A model generated the notes under the pieces. That model searched no databases, had not been told where the DNA came from, and was given only the letters and a program-made list of their open reading frames with translations. A stretch of 64,000 nt of DNA from Collinsella sp. (GTDB taxonomy: Bacteria > Actinomycetota > Coriobacteriia > Coriobacteriales > Coriobacteriaceae): positions 1 through 64,000 of the forward strand of contig JAUMPM010000040.1 in the NCBI GenBank assembly GCA_031294825.1, written 5' to 3'. Below, one piece after another: positions 8,065 through 16,412 of the stretch. The position numbers and the translations under genes were made by a program. Positions within the stretch are counted from its first letter, which is position 1. Every line of letters starts with the position of its first letter.

Positions 8065-9099
8065 ATGATTATCGATGCAAATTCCTACTGGTTCGACGAG
8101 CGCATCTTTCATGACGAGACGCTCTGCGAACAGTTTTTGGCCGAGGTACCCCGCGCCTATGACACCGAAGGCTATCTGACCATGAATTCCGCCGGCAAAC
8201 GACAGATCGTGATCGAGATGCCCGCCGGTTCTCCGGGTCTTAACTACATTGAGGGCGACTACACCCTCGAGAAGCGCTTGGCCGATATGGATGAGGCGGG
8301 GGTCGACAAGGCGATTCTCAAGCTCCCCGGCTGTCACGAGTGGATGTCGCTCGAGATGTGCCGGCGTTTCAACGACGGTATGGCTGCTGACGCGAAGGCG
8401 TCAAGTGGCCGTCTGATTCCGCTTGTCGCCGTGCCGCCCTTTGGCACCAAAGCGAATTTGGAGGAGCTCGACCGCAGGCTCGACGATGGTTTTGCGGGTG
8501 TGCAGCTCTGCGCTCACTACGGCAAGCGCTATCTCGACGACCAGGTCTTCTCGAGCTTTTTCGAGCACCTGAACGAACGCCATGTCACCGTTTACGTGCA
8601 CCATGTTCCCGTGCCGGTCGAGAACGAGTCGCTTCTCGCGTACGACAACCTTCGCCGCTCTTATGGCCGCTGCGTCGACCAAACTACGGCGATCGGCCGA
8701 GAGATCTTTGGTGATTTCTTTGAGCGCTACCCCAATATCAAGATGGTCCACTCCATGCTCGGCGGCGCATACTTTGCGTTCAAGGAGATGCTGCTGCCTC
8801 ATGGTCCCAAGCGCCCTGATGCTTCTGGCCGTTTTCAGGTCGATACCGAGACCGTTTCCAGGCACCTCGAGAACAACATCTATTTCGACATGTCCCATGC
8901 CCAGCCTTGGGGCAAGACACTCCTCGCCTGTGCGGTTGACGTGCTGGGTGCAGACCATATTGTTTTTGGCACGAGCTATCCCGTTAAACGCGAGTGGCTC
9001 ACCGAGGGTGTCGCCTGCGTTCGCGCTGCAAATCTGAGCGATACAGACAGCGACCTTGTGCTTGGCGGTACGGCGCAGCAACTGTACGGTGTCGAGTGA
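8065..9099 (+). CDS. Amidohydrolase-superfamily protein with degenerate metal site
   Basis: A 344-aa protein with the fold and length of the amidohydrolase-2/ACMSD group (TIM barrel). Segments match the family: MDEAGVDKAIL near residue 80, the strand with VHHVP (His179/180), the HSMLGG loop (His229) and a terminal GTAQQLYG. Two hallmark sites are changed. The N-terminal DxHxH metal pair reads D4-A-N6-S-Y8, and the usual GSD/GTD-Y-P aspartate is Ser304 in FGTSYP. A normal two-metal or one-metal hydrolase is therefore doubtful; a lyase, a non-metal enzyme or a binding protein is possible. It is the first gene of an operon with two ceramidase-like genes (26-bp and 18-bp gaps) and a PTS permease. 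Confidence 0.8.
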   Translation: MIIDANSYWFDERIFHDETLCEQFLAEVPRAYDTEGYLTMNSAGKRQIVIEMPAGSPGLNYIEGDYTLEKRLADMDEAGVDKAILKLPGCHEWMSLEMCRRFNDGMAADAKASSGRLIPLVAVPPFGTKANLEELDRRLDDGFAGVQLCAHYGKRYLDDQVFSSFFEHLNERHVTVYVHHVPVPVENESLLAYDNLRRSYGRCVDQTTAIGREIFGDFFERYPNIKMVHSMLGGAYFAFKEMLLPHGPKRPDASGRFQVDTETVSRHLENNIYFDMSHAQPWGKTLLACAVDVLGADHIVFGTSYPVKREWLTEGVACVRAANLSDTDSDLVLGGTAQQLYGVE

Positions 9100-9125
9100 G
9101 CGGCAATCAGAGGGGAGTATCTGCC

Positions 9126-10373
9126 ATGGACGAAGGAGAGATGAGGGCTGGGGCCGCTCGTGTGGCCATCGATCTTGGGGACGTGTTGCCGTTCGACGGT
9201 TTCGACGAACTCCGTCATGAGGTCTTCGCCCGTGCCCTTATCATCGAGGGGACGGGGCGACGCGCCTGCGTCCTTTCGCTTGAGGTCACCTCGATCGCTC
9301 CGGCTCTACTCGCCGATCTGCGTGAGATTGTTGAGGATGCCGCCAATTGCAGCGGTGCTTATTCTTGGGTGGTTCCTACCCACACGTTTTCCATGCCTCA
9401 CGTCCGCACTCCCGGGCATCTTGCCGACGATGCTACCCGCAATCGCAACGAGCGCTATCGCGCAGCACTCGTCGCTGCCGCCCGCACGGCTGTCGAGCGC
9501 GCTGTTGCGGGCATTCGCTCTGCCACGCTCGCCACTGTGGAGGGCGAATGCCCCGTGAACGTTAATCGCGATATTGAGACGCCTGCCGGCTGGTGGTTGG
9601 GCTCGAATCCCAGGGGGTTTGCCGACCACACGATGCCCGTACTCGCCATAAGGGATGCCGGGGGCGAGTATGTTGCCGTGCTCGCGACGGCGGACGTTCA
9701 GTCCTCCGTGCTCGACGGGTCGCGCGACTCCGAGGGGAGGCGCATGGCGAGCGGAGACCTCTTTGGTTTTGCCGCCATGTCACTCGAGCGCGAGCTGGGC
9801 GGCGTTGCCCTGTTGCTGCCAGGCGCCGCGGGCGACCAAGGTCCGGCGGAGCGCGCCATGAACGTCATGTTCGATGCGGCCGGCGTTAAGCAGACGGTCG
9901 ATGCCCATGAGGACGGATACCGCATGCTGCACCAGCAGGGGCAGGCCTTGGGCGATGCTTTAATCGAGGCCGCTCGCATGGCGCGTGAGGATGACGCTAC
10001 CGGCATCGATGCCCGCACGGTCGACGTTCTCCTGCCCGCTCAGACACGCGCCGATTTTCACTCTTTGGCTCCGCACCGAACGTATGAGTTTCATGCCGCT
10101 GGCGAGCAGCGCACGAGGGTCTATCTGCTCCGGCTGGGAAACGTCGAGCTTGTCGGCGTACAACCCGAGGTCTCGAGTGCATTCGGCGCTACTGTGCGCG
10201 CCGCTCGGTCCGGCTCTGTGTTCTTTGCCACGCTCGTCAACGGCGGACAGAAGTACCTACCGGCTCCCGACGCATACGAAAAGATCACCTATGAGGCTAT
10301 GAACTCCGGTTTTGCCGCCGGATCCCATGAGCGCCTCGTCGAAATCATCATTGCCGCCTTGAATGCGGCGTGA
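9126..10373 (+). CDS. Neutral-ceramidase-like protein, catalytic residues substituted
   Basis: A 415-aa protein resembling the N-terminal domain of neutral/alkaline non-lysosomal ceramidases and clearly related in plan to the next gene. The opening RAGAARVAIDLG, the His loop VPTHTFSMPH and the LPGAAGDQGPAER loop fall in the same order as in ceramidases. The key positions are altered. The HxH pair of the neighbour (His91, His93) is His86-T-Phe88 here, and the serine of the neighbour's GDCSDRN loop is Gly239 in GDQGP. ATG 9126 has AGGGGAG 8 bases upstream; the longer frame overlaps the amidohydrolase and is rejected. There is no signal peptide, so it acts in the cytosol. It may be a catalytically altered partner of the next gene. 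Confidence 0.7.
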   Translation: MDEGEMRAGAARVAIDLGDVLPFDGFDELRHEVFARALIIEGTGRRACVLSLEVTSIAPALLADLREIVEDAANCSGAYSWVVPTHTFSMPHVRTPGHLADDATRNRNERYRAALVAAARTAVERAVAGIRSATLATVEGECPVNVNRDIETPAGWWLGSNPRGFADHTMPVLAIRDAGGEYVAVLATADVQSSVLDGSRDSEGRRMASGDLFGFAAMSLERELGGVALLLPGAAGDQGPAERAMNVMFDAAGVKQTVDAHEDGYRMLHQQGQALGDALIEAARMAREDDATGIDARTVDVLLPAQTRADFHSLAPHRTYEFHAAGEQRTRVYLLRLGNVELVGVQPEVSSAFGATVRAARSGSVFFATLVNGGQKYLPAPDAYEKITYEAMNSGFAAGSHERLVEIIIAALNAA

Positions 10374-10391
10374 CACAGAAGGAGAACGTGC

Positions 10392-11510
10392 ATGAACATT
10401 GGACACGCGCGCCGCAAAATCACCCCACAGGGCGACATCTACCTGATTGGCTACCGCAATCTTCCCAACCGTCTTGAACCTGCGACGGGCGTCCATGACG
10501 ACGTCTTCGCCAACGCCATCCTCTTCCAGCAAGGCGAACGTGAAGTGTTTCTCTTTAATGCCGATGTCCTCGAGTTCGAGGAAAGCATGGCCGAGGAAGT
10601 CAAGACAATGCTCGCCGAGCGCTACGGCATTGACCGTGATTGCGTCCTGCTCTCGGCGACGCACGACCATACTTCAATCGTCGCTTACCACCGCAGCTGG
10701 TGGACGGGAAAATTCGACGAGAACTACTACCGCTGGTTCCTCGATACCATTTGCCAATGCTTTGAGGAGTGTAGCGCCAACGCACAGCCCGCGATTTGTC
10801 GCTTGGGCAAGCAGGTCATCACCGGTTTCTACGACAACCGCATCATCCCAGGTGAACTCGCCGACAATGAGGTCATTGTCGTATCGTTCTTCGATACCGA
10901 AGGCAAGCCATTTGCGGGCTTTGTGAACTGGGCGGTGCATTCCGCTTGCGTCGGACCCGACTGCACGGAGCTCACGAGCGAACTCGCCGGTCTTACCGGC
11001 AAAAAGCTCGCTCAGAGTCTTGGTTACTATCCGGCCATGGTCGTCGGTGCTGCTGGCGACTGTAGCGACCGCAATTTTCGCCAGGGACGCGGCATTCCCG
11101 AGGTCGAGCGCGTTTCGACCGGTCTTGCCGAGGCGATTTCCCAGATCAAGCTCGATCGCGAGGTCGTTCTCGACCGCATCGAGCCTCAGACGTTCTATCA
11201 CACCGTTGCCCATGACGACTTTTCGCTCACGCTTAAGTGTGCCGTCATCAGTTTGGGCGGCCTGCATCTCTTTGTGTTCCCGAGTGAGCTCGGCAGCGAC
11301 CTGGGTATTCGCATGAAGCGCGAATGCCCGGTCGAGGGAATAGTTTGCGGTTACACCAACGGCTATTTCGAGTATTTCCTTCCGGCACGCGAGTACGGCC
11401 TCTCCTTTGAGACCGAGCGTACTCAGATTCCCCAGGGCGAACCGGAACGTCTGTGTGACAAGTTCTGCCAGACGACGAGACTTCTCGGCGCAGCAGATTC
11501 GCGTCTGTAG
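10392..11510 (+). CDS. Neutral/alkaline ceramidase-like hydrolase
   Basis: A 372-aa cytosolic protein with the neutral-ceramidase N-terminal domain: GHARRKITP at the start, VHDDVFANAILF, the metal loop SATHDHTS (His91, His93), NWAVHSACVG (His183), LTSELAGLTGKKL, and the nucleophile-type loop GAAGDCSDRN (Ser225). Family enzymes cut amide bonds of N-acylated substrates using zinc. The C-terminal Ig-like domain of secreted ceramidases is absent, and so is a signal peptide. In this operon an imported, phosphorylated N-acyl compound is a more likely substrate than ceramide; that is an inference from the PTS gene downstream. An RBS (GGAGAACG) precedes ATG 10392. Confidence 0.75.
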   Translation: MNIGHARRKITPQGDIYLIGYRNLPNRLEPATGVHDDVFANAILFQQGEREVFLFNADVLEFEESMAEEVKTMLAERYGIDRDCVLLSATHDHTSIVAYHRSWWTGKFDENYYRWFLDTICQCFEECSANAQPAICRLGKQVITGFYDNRIIPGELADNEVIVVSFFDTEGKPFAGFVNWAVHSACVGPDCTELTSELAGLTGKKLAQSLGYYPAMVVGAAGDCSDRNFRQGRGIPEVERVSTGLAEAISQIKLDREVVLDRIEPQTFYHTVAHDDFSLTLKCAVISLGGLHLFVFPSELGSDLGIRMKRECPVEGIVCGYTNGYFEYFLPAREYGLSFETERTQIPQGEPERLCDKFCQTTRLLGAADSRL

Positions 11511-11703
11511 ACCTGATTGCGTGACATGGGCCAATGAGGCTCCCTGCCATGTGATCGGCATCTTCCATCTTCTCTGCCGTTTCCCATCCCGGGCGTACGT
11601 GCGTCCGCGGATTACAAAGGGGGAAGCGGGTTCCTTGCCCTCCCACGTCGACTACGGAGGCCTGAAATCGATGCTATACCCCGCTCAGAAAAAGGAGAAT
11701 TCC

Positions 11704-13146
11704 ATGAAATACCAGAAGCTTTGCGATGAAATCATCACAAAGGTCGGTGGTCGAGACAATGTGTTAGACGTGAGCCACTGCATTACGCGTCTCCGCTTCC
11801 ACCTCAAGGATGAATCGCTCGCCCAGACCAATGAGCTTAAGGCGACGAAGGGCGTCGTTGACGTCATCCAGGCCGGCGGACAGTATCAGGTCGTGATTGG
11901 TGCCACTGTCGAGGCCGTCTACAACGACCTTGTTCAGATTGGCGGGTTCGACTCCAAACCCGCACTCGATATCGATGAAGGCGACGACGTCAAAAAGGGC
12001 GATCCATTCTCGCGTCTGCTGGCCATCATCTCCGAGATTCTGCAGCCGGTTCTTGGCGTGCTTATGGCCGGTGGCTTTATCAAGTCGATGCTCGCGCTCT
12101 GCACGGTTGCCGGTTGGCTTGCCAAGGACAGCAATACGTATGTGACGCTCTCGGCAATCGGAGATTCGGTCTTCTATTACTTTCCGCTAATCATTGGCTG
12201 GACGTCGGCCAAGAAGTTCGGACTTAAGCCCGTTATGGGAATGGCGCTCGGCGGTATCCTCGTCTACCCGACGCTCGTTGCCCTTATGGGCGGAGATCCG
12301 CTCTACACGCTCGGCGCCGGCACGGTCTTCGAGTCCAATGTCTACGGTGATATTTTTGGCATCCCGCTGATCATGCAGAATTACTCATCGACGATTCTGC
12401 CTGCGATCTTTATCGTCTGGATTGCCTCCAAGGTGCACAAGGCCCTTTCTAACGCGCTGCCCGCGCTTGTGAGTTCGTTCTTCTCCAACATCCTGACGCT
12501 CCTCATTTGCGGCATCCTTGGCCTGCTTGTGGTCGGTCCGGTCATGACGGTCCTCTCCAATATCGTTGCCCAGATCATCTTGATGCTCATCAACTTCCAG
12601 CCCGCCATCGCCGGCTTCGTCATCGGCACGTTCTGGAGCCTGCTCGTCATGTTCGGCCTGCACTGGGGTATCATCCCGCTGTGGTTTCTCGATGTCGCAA
12701 CCTATGGCTATGACCTCATTAACCCGCTCGTGTATGCAGGCGGTTGTGCCATCGCCGGTGCTGTGCTTGGCATGATCATCCGAACCAAGGATTCCGAGGA
12801 AAATGCTGCCGTCAACATTCCCGCCCTTGTCTCTTCGATTTTCGGTGTCAACGAGCCTGCGCTTTACGCCATCTTGCTGCCGCGTAAGCGTCTTATGTGG
12901 GCAACCTTTATTTCCGCTGGTGTAGGCGGCGCCATTGCCGGCCTCATGGGTGCCAAACTCTATGCCTTCGGTGCCTCCGGCCCGCTCGGTTTCCCGAGCT
13001 TTATTAACCCTGCCGGCATCGACACGGGCTTTATCGGCCTTGTCATCTCCGGTGTGGTCGCTTTCGTTCTGGCTCTTGTCGCCGCTATGGTGATCGGTAC
13101 CAGGAAGGACAAGGGCGGTAAGGCACTCAACATCTCGGTGGACTAG
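11704..13146 (+). CDS. PTS transporter EIIBC, glucose/beta-glucoside superfamily
   Basis: A 480-aa permease. Residues 1-80 are an EIIB domain with the phosphocysteine in SHCITRLRF (Cys26). Residues about 100-470 are an EIIC domain with about ten transmembrane segments and the loop GVNEPALYAI, a variant of the GITEP sugar-binding motif. No EIIA domain is attached, so it must borrow EIIA from elsewhere. It would import and phosphorylate a sugar or glycoside, presumably the substrate of the upstream hydrolases. ATG 11704 has AAAGGAG 5 bases upstream. The much longer frame from 11407 overlaps the preceding gene and is rejected. A 193-base gap separates it from that gene. Confidence 0.9.
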   Translation: MKYQKLCDEIITKVGGRDNVLDVSHCITRLRFHLKDESLAQTNELKATKGVVDVIQAGGQYQVVIGATVEAVYNDLVQIGGFDSKPALDIDEGDDVKKGDPFSRLLAIISEILQPVLGVLMAGGFIKSMLALCTVAGWLAKDSNTYVTLSAIGDSVFYYFPLIIGWTSAKKFGLKPVMGMALGGILVYPTLVALMGGDPLYTLGAGTVFESNVYGDIFGIPLIMQNYSSTILPAIFIVWIASKVHKALSNALPALVSSFFSNILTLLICGILGLLVVGPVMTVLSNIVAQIILMLINFQPAIAGFVIGTFWSLLVMFGLHWGIIPLWFLDVATYGYDLINPLVYAGGCAIAGAVLGMIIRTKDSEENAAVNIPALVSSIFGVNEPALYAILLPRKRLMWATFISAGVGGAIAGLMGAKLYAFGASGPLGFPSFINPAGIDTGFIGLVISGVVAFVLALVAAMVIGTRKDKGGKALNISVD

Positions 13147-13166
13147 TCTTTTTGCGCACTTTGATT

Positions 13167-13213
13167 AAATATGCCTCGGACGGCGACGTGCCGCCCGAGG
13201 CATATTTGTGTTT
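13167..13213. terminator. Bidirectional terminator between EIIBC and lysR
   Basis: Perfect 13-bp arms (AAATATGCCTCGG at 13167-13179, partner 13195-13207) with T/A-rich flanks on both sides, between two convergent genes. Confidence 0.85.
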
Positions 13214-13268
13214 CGTGCCGCTGCCAGCGTGTTTGCGGACACAAGTCTGCCGTTGTGGGGCAGCGGGA

Positions 13269-14192
13269 TTATGATGGTCGTGCCGGGATGGAAGACGCAC
13301 GGTCGCCCTGCAGGAGCTGACGGTAGGGGAGGAAGCCAATGAACGAGACGACAGCCTGCGAGTGCGCGGCGTTTCGCTTGAGGTAGAGCCTGACCTCGGA
13401 GGTCGTCGCGGGCTCGAGCGGCACCAAGGCTACCTTTCCGCTGGCGAGCGATTCCGCCGGCTTGCGCATGAGGAATGAGACGCCGGCGTCGCGCGCGACA
13501 AGGGAGATGATGTTCTCGGCTCGTTTGCCGGTGAACGTAACACGTGGGCCAAATCCAGCTTCGCGACAAAGGGAAAGGACGAGCTCGCTTACGAACGAGC
13601 CTTGGGGAAGCATGAGGAAATTCTCGTCGATAAGGTCGTCTATCTCGACGGCGTCACGTTCGGCGAGCGGATGGTCGAGTGGAAGGACGGCCACGAGCCG
13701 GTCGGTCGTAAAGGGAATCTTTTTGAACTCCGGCTCGATGGCGCCGCCGTCACGGATGAAGGCCAGGTCAATGTCCTCGTGCAGGAGCATGCGCTTGAGT
13801 GTGTCGCCCTCGCCCTCGATGAGCTCAACAGAATATGAGGGGTTCGCCTGCTGAAAATCGATGACGGCGTCCGTGATCCCATAAGGGGCCATAATGGGGA
13901 TAGAACCTACGGTGAGGTGCTCGAGCGGCTCACCTGCGCCTATTTGAATGGCGGCAAGATAGCGGTGCTGAAACGTCGCAATTTTTTGCGCATAGGGGAG
14001 GAGCGCTTCACCTTGCGCGGTGAGTGTTACGTGGCGCTGGCTTCGATCGATGAGCTTGCAGCCGAGTTCGTGCTCCATTGCCATGATGTGCTTGGAGAGG
14101 GTTGATTGCGACATGAAAAGCAGTTCCGCCGCATCAAGAAACGTGCGTGACTGCGCTAAGATGGCGAATTCGCCAAAGCGGCTGATATCCAT
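13269..14192 (-). CDS. LysR-family transcriptional regulator
   Basis: A 307-aa regulator with an N-terminal HTH (SRTFLDAAELLFMSQSTLSKH) and an effector domain from about residue 90 (EHLTVGSIPIMAPYGITDAV). It closes the catabolic island from the opposite strand, converging on the PTS gene, and is the likely controller of the operon that starts at 8065; the palindrome at 7967-7983 is the candidate site. GGAGG lies 7 bases before the ATG. It follows the deformylase gene by 36 bases, so the two may be co-transcribed. Confidence 0.85.
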   Translation of the reverse strand: MDISRFGEFAILAQSRTFLDAAELLFMSQSTLSKHIMAMEHELGCKLIDRSQRHVTLTAQGEALLPYAQKIATFQHRYLAAIQIGAGEPLEHLTVGSIPIMAPYGITDAVIDFQQANPSYSVELIEGEGDTLKRMLLHEDIDLAFIRDGGAIEPEFKKIPFTTDRLVAVLPLDHPLAERDAVEIDDLIDENFLMLPQGSFVSELVLSLCREAGFGPRVTFTGKRAENIISLVARDAGVSFLMRKPAESLASGKVALVPLEPATTSEVRLYLKRNAAHSQAVVSFIGFLPYRQLLQGDRASSIPARPS

Positions 14193-14228
14193 AGGGAGGC
14201 CTCCGGTACCCTCATTTTGGCGGGTGGC

Positions 14229-14639
14229 CTAAACCACGACGCCATTGCAGTGGTCGATTTCGTGCTGGATGATCTCGGCGGTGTAGCCCGAGAAGTTTTT
14301 GATGCGGTGAACGAAGTTCTCGTCCAAATACTCAACCTTAATGCGGCGATAGCGGGTACAGGGACGCTCGCCGATCAGCGAGAGGCATCCTTCGCTCGTC
14401 TGATAGGCATTGACCTGCTCAAGAATTTGAGGGTTGTACATCAGGAGTGTCCTGTTGCCGTCCTTTACGCAGATGATGCGTTTGCGCACGCCGATCATGT
14501 TGGCGGCGAGGCCCACGCACTCGCGCTCATGCTCGTGGAGCGTATCCAGGAGATCCTGCCCGGTTGCGGCATCGTCGGGCCCCGCGTCTTCGGAAGGTAG
14601 GCGCAAAAAGAACTCGGACTTCATGATGGGTTTAATCAT
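14229..14639 (-). CDS. def: Short peptide deformylase
   Basis: A 136-aa metal-dependent deformylase, which removes the N-formyl group from new proteins. Motif 2 (EGCLS) and motif 3 (QHEIDHCNG, an HExxH site) are intact. Motif 1, normally GxGLAAxQ, reads CVGLAANMIG, so the catalytic glutamine position holds Met. I recall a subfamily of short clostridial-type deformylases with the same NM pair, so this may be a real variant rather than damage. GAGGAG precedes the ATG by 6 bases. At 136 residues it is shorter than the usual 150-190. The main housekeeping def is probably elsewhere in the genome. Confidence 0.8.
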   Translation of the reverse strand: MIKPIMKSEFFLRLPSEDAGPDDAATGQDLLDTLHEHERECVGLAANMIGVRKRIICVKDGNRTLLMYNPQILEQVNAYQTSEGCLSLIGERPCTRYRRIKVEYLDENFVHRIKNFSGYTAEIIQHEIDHCNGVVV

Positions 14640-14786
14640 GGCGGGCTCCTCATGTCATATGCTTTCGTGGACTTTTAATAATAGCGCGGAAGGAAAGCTG
14701 CGCGTCCGCGTTACAATCTTTCGACGTTGGACCATGTTGTCAGATTCGTCGTGTGCGGCGTCTGGCGTAAGTCTAGGGCTCATTTT

Positions 14787-14813
14787 TCGCCCCGGACTGT
14801 TCCTCTGGGGCGA
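14787..14813 (+). promoter_or_regulatory. Leader hairpin before MFS transporter
   Basis: TCGCCCC (14787-14793) pairs with GGGGCGA (14807-14813) about 30 bases upstream of the MFS start. No T-run follows it, so it may be a leader structure rather than an attenuator. Confidence 0.3.
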
Positions 14814-14844
14814 TGCGACTGTCGTTCCAAGAGGAAGGAAATGC

Positions 14845-16260
14845 ATGGGGAGCAAATCTCAGCAACAAGTTCAAGTAACGCCATCGGCCACTGCGGCGAT
14901 TCTTGTCGTAATGTATATTGCAGCCTTTGTTGCCGCGTTTAACGAGAACATCATTAACGTGGCGTTGCACGACATTATGGCAGCCTTTTCGGTGAGTGCC
15001 ACCACGGCACAGTGGCTCGTTTCGGGCTACATGATCGTGACGTCGATCTTTACGGCCATCATGGCCTTCCTGTCCGGTCGTTTCTCGACGCGCAAGCTGC
15101 TGTTCTTCGCATGCGGATGCATGGTCGCCGGCGAAGTCCTGTGCCTGTTCGCTCCGTCGTTTAGCGTTTTGCTGCCAAGCCGTATTTTGCAGGCTGCAGG
15201 ATCGGGCATTTTGTTCCCGCTCATGATGAACGTGGTACTGTCTTGCGCTCCGCGCGAGAAGCTCGGTCTGTATCTGAGCCTGGGCGGTGCCTGCATTACG
15301 CTGGGGCCGGCGTTTGGGCCCGTGATCAGCGGTCTTATGTGCACGTTGTTTGGCTGGAGGGCGGTGTTCGTAGTGCCGCTGGTGGGCGGCATTGTGGTCG
15401 CCGCGGCGGGCGTAAAGCTTGTTCAGAATGTCGGAGAGCGTTCGAACGCCACGCTTGATATTCTGTCGGTTGTTTTGCTCGCCGCCGGTATTACGGCATT
15501 TGTGTATTCCGTAGGCGAGTTCTCGACCAATCTGATCGCCGGCATCGAGACGCTCTTCGCCGCCATTGTGCTGCTCGGCCTGTTTGCGGCCCGCCAGCTC
15601 AAGCTCGAGCATCCGGTGCTTAACGTGCGTCCCATGGCGAGCGTTCGTTTTTGGCCTGCGTGTCTGCTTGTGGTGGTGTCGATGATGACGACGTTCTCGA
15701 TGAGCGTTTTGTTGCCGCTCTATTTTGAGGGCGCATACGGCATGACCGCCCTTGTTGCGGGCTTGCTCATTTTGCCGGCGATTGCCTGCAATGCCGTGAC
15801 CTCGATTGTGGGCGGACGCGTGATGGACGCCCGTGGCGCATGGCCGCTGCTGCCGGTCGGCTTTGCCCTGATTGCCGTGGGGCAGACTGCCATCTCGGTG
15901 ACGGCGGCAAGCATGAACATCGGCGTCGTCGTGGCACTGACCGTTGTGGTGTATGCCGGAGTCGGTTTGGTGCTGAGCCCCTCGCAAACGGCCGGCTTGG
16001 AGACGCTGCCTGCCGCTGAGCATCCTCACGGAACGGCATTGCTCAACACGTGGAACATGATTGCCGCATCGTTTGGCCCGTCGCTGTTTATCGGTCTGCT
16101 CTCGAGTTCTGCGGCGACTGCCGGTGCCGCTGGTGTTGCGACGGACGTTGCCCAGGCGATTGGATTTGCAGCTGCCGTGCGTGTGGCGGCTGTAATTGCC
16201 GTGGTCGGGTTCGTGGTGTCGCTGGTGTACGCTCGTCGCGAGTCGCACATGTCGCATTAA
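14845..16260 (+). CDS. MFS drug-efflux transporter, DHA2-like (14 TMS)
   Basis: A 471-aa major-facilitator protein with about 14 hydrophobic segments. The first helix carries NENIINVALHDI, the counterpart of the DATIVNVALP motif of DHA2 multidrug exporters, followed by WLVSGYM and the loop FLSGRFSTRKLL. These proteins use the proton gradient to expel drugs or dyes; the substrate is unknown. ATG 14845 lies after GAGGAAGG. The long upstream extension back to 14434 runs over the divergent def gene and is rejected. No dedicated regulator is adjacent. Confidence 0.88.
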   Translation: MGSKSQQQVQVTPSATAAILVVMYIAAFVAAFNENIINVALHDIMAAFSVSATTAQWLVSGYMIVTSIFTAIMAFLSGRFSTRKLLFFACGCMVAGEVLCLFAPSFSVLLPSRILQAAGSGILFPLMMNVVLSCAPREKLGLYLSLGGACITLGPAFGPVISGLMCTLFGWRAVFVVPLVGGIVVAAAGVKLVQNVGERSNATLDILSVVLLAAGITAFVYSVGEFSTNLIAGIETLFAAIVLLGLFAARQLKLEHPVLNVRPMASVRFWPACLLVVVSMMTTFSMSVLLPLYFEGAYGMTALVAGLLILPAIACNAVTSIVGGRVMDARGAWPLLPVGFALIAVGQTAISVTAASMNIGVVVALTVVVYAGVGLVLSPSQTAGLETLPAAEHPHGTALLNTWNMIAASFGPSLFIGLLSSSAATAGAAGVATDVAQAIGFAAAVRVAAVIAVVGFVVSLVYARRESHMSH

Positions 16261-16412
16261 TGTGTGCACATAGATTCTGCAGCTAGATTGGATGGCGACA
16301 CCATAAACTAATGGACGTTTTGCCGAGAGGCATGAATGTTTAAAGCGCAAAGAGTGCGCGACGGGCCCCGCGAATGGGGCGATGATGCCCGAGAGGGCCA
16401 AGAAGGAGTCTC

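Noticed and set aside
11511..11703. Possible small gene or riboswitch between the ceramidase-like gene and EIIBC
   Set aside because: Only a weak CATGG/CCATG pairing is visible; no RBS-start pair and no known aptamer pattern.
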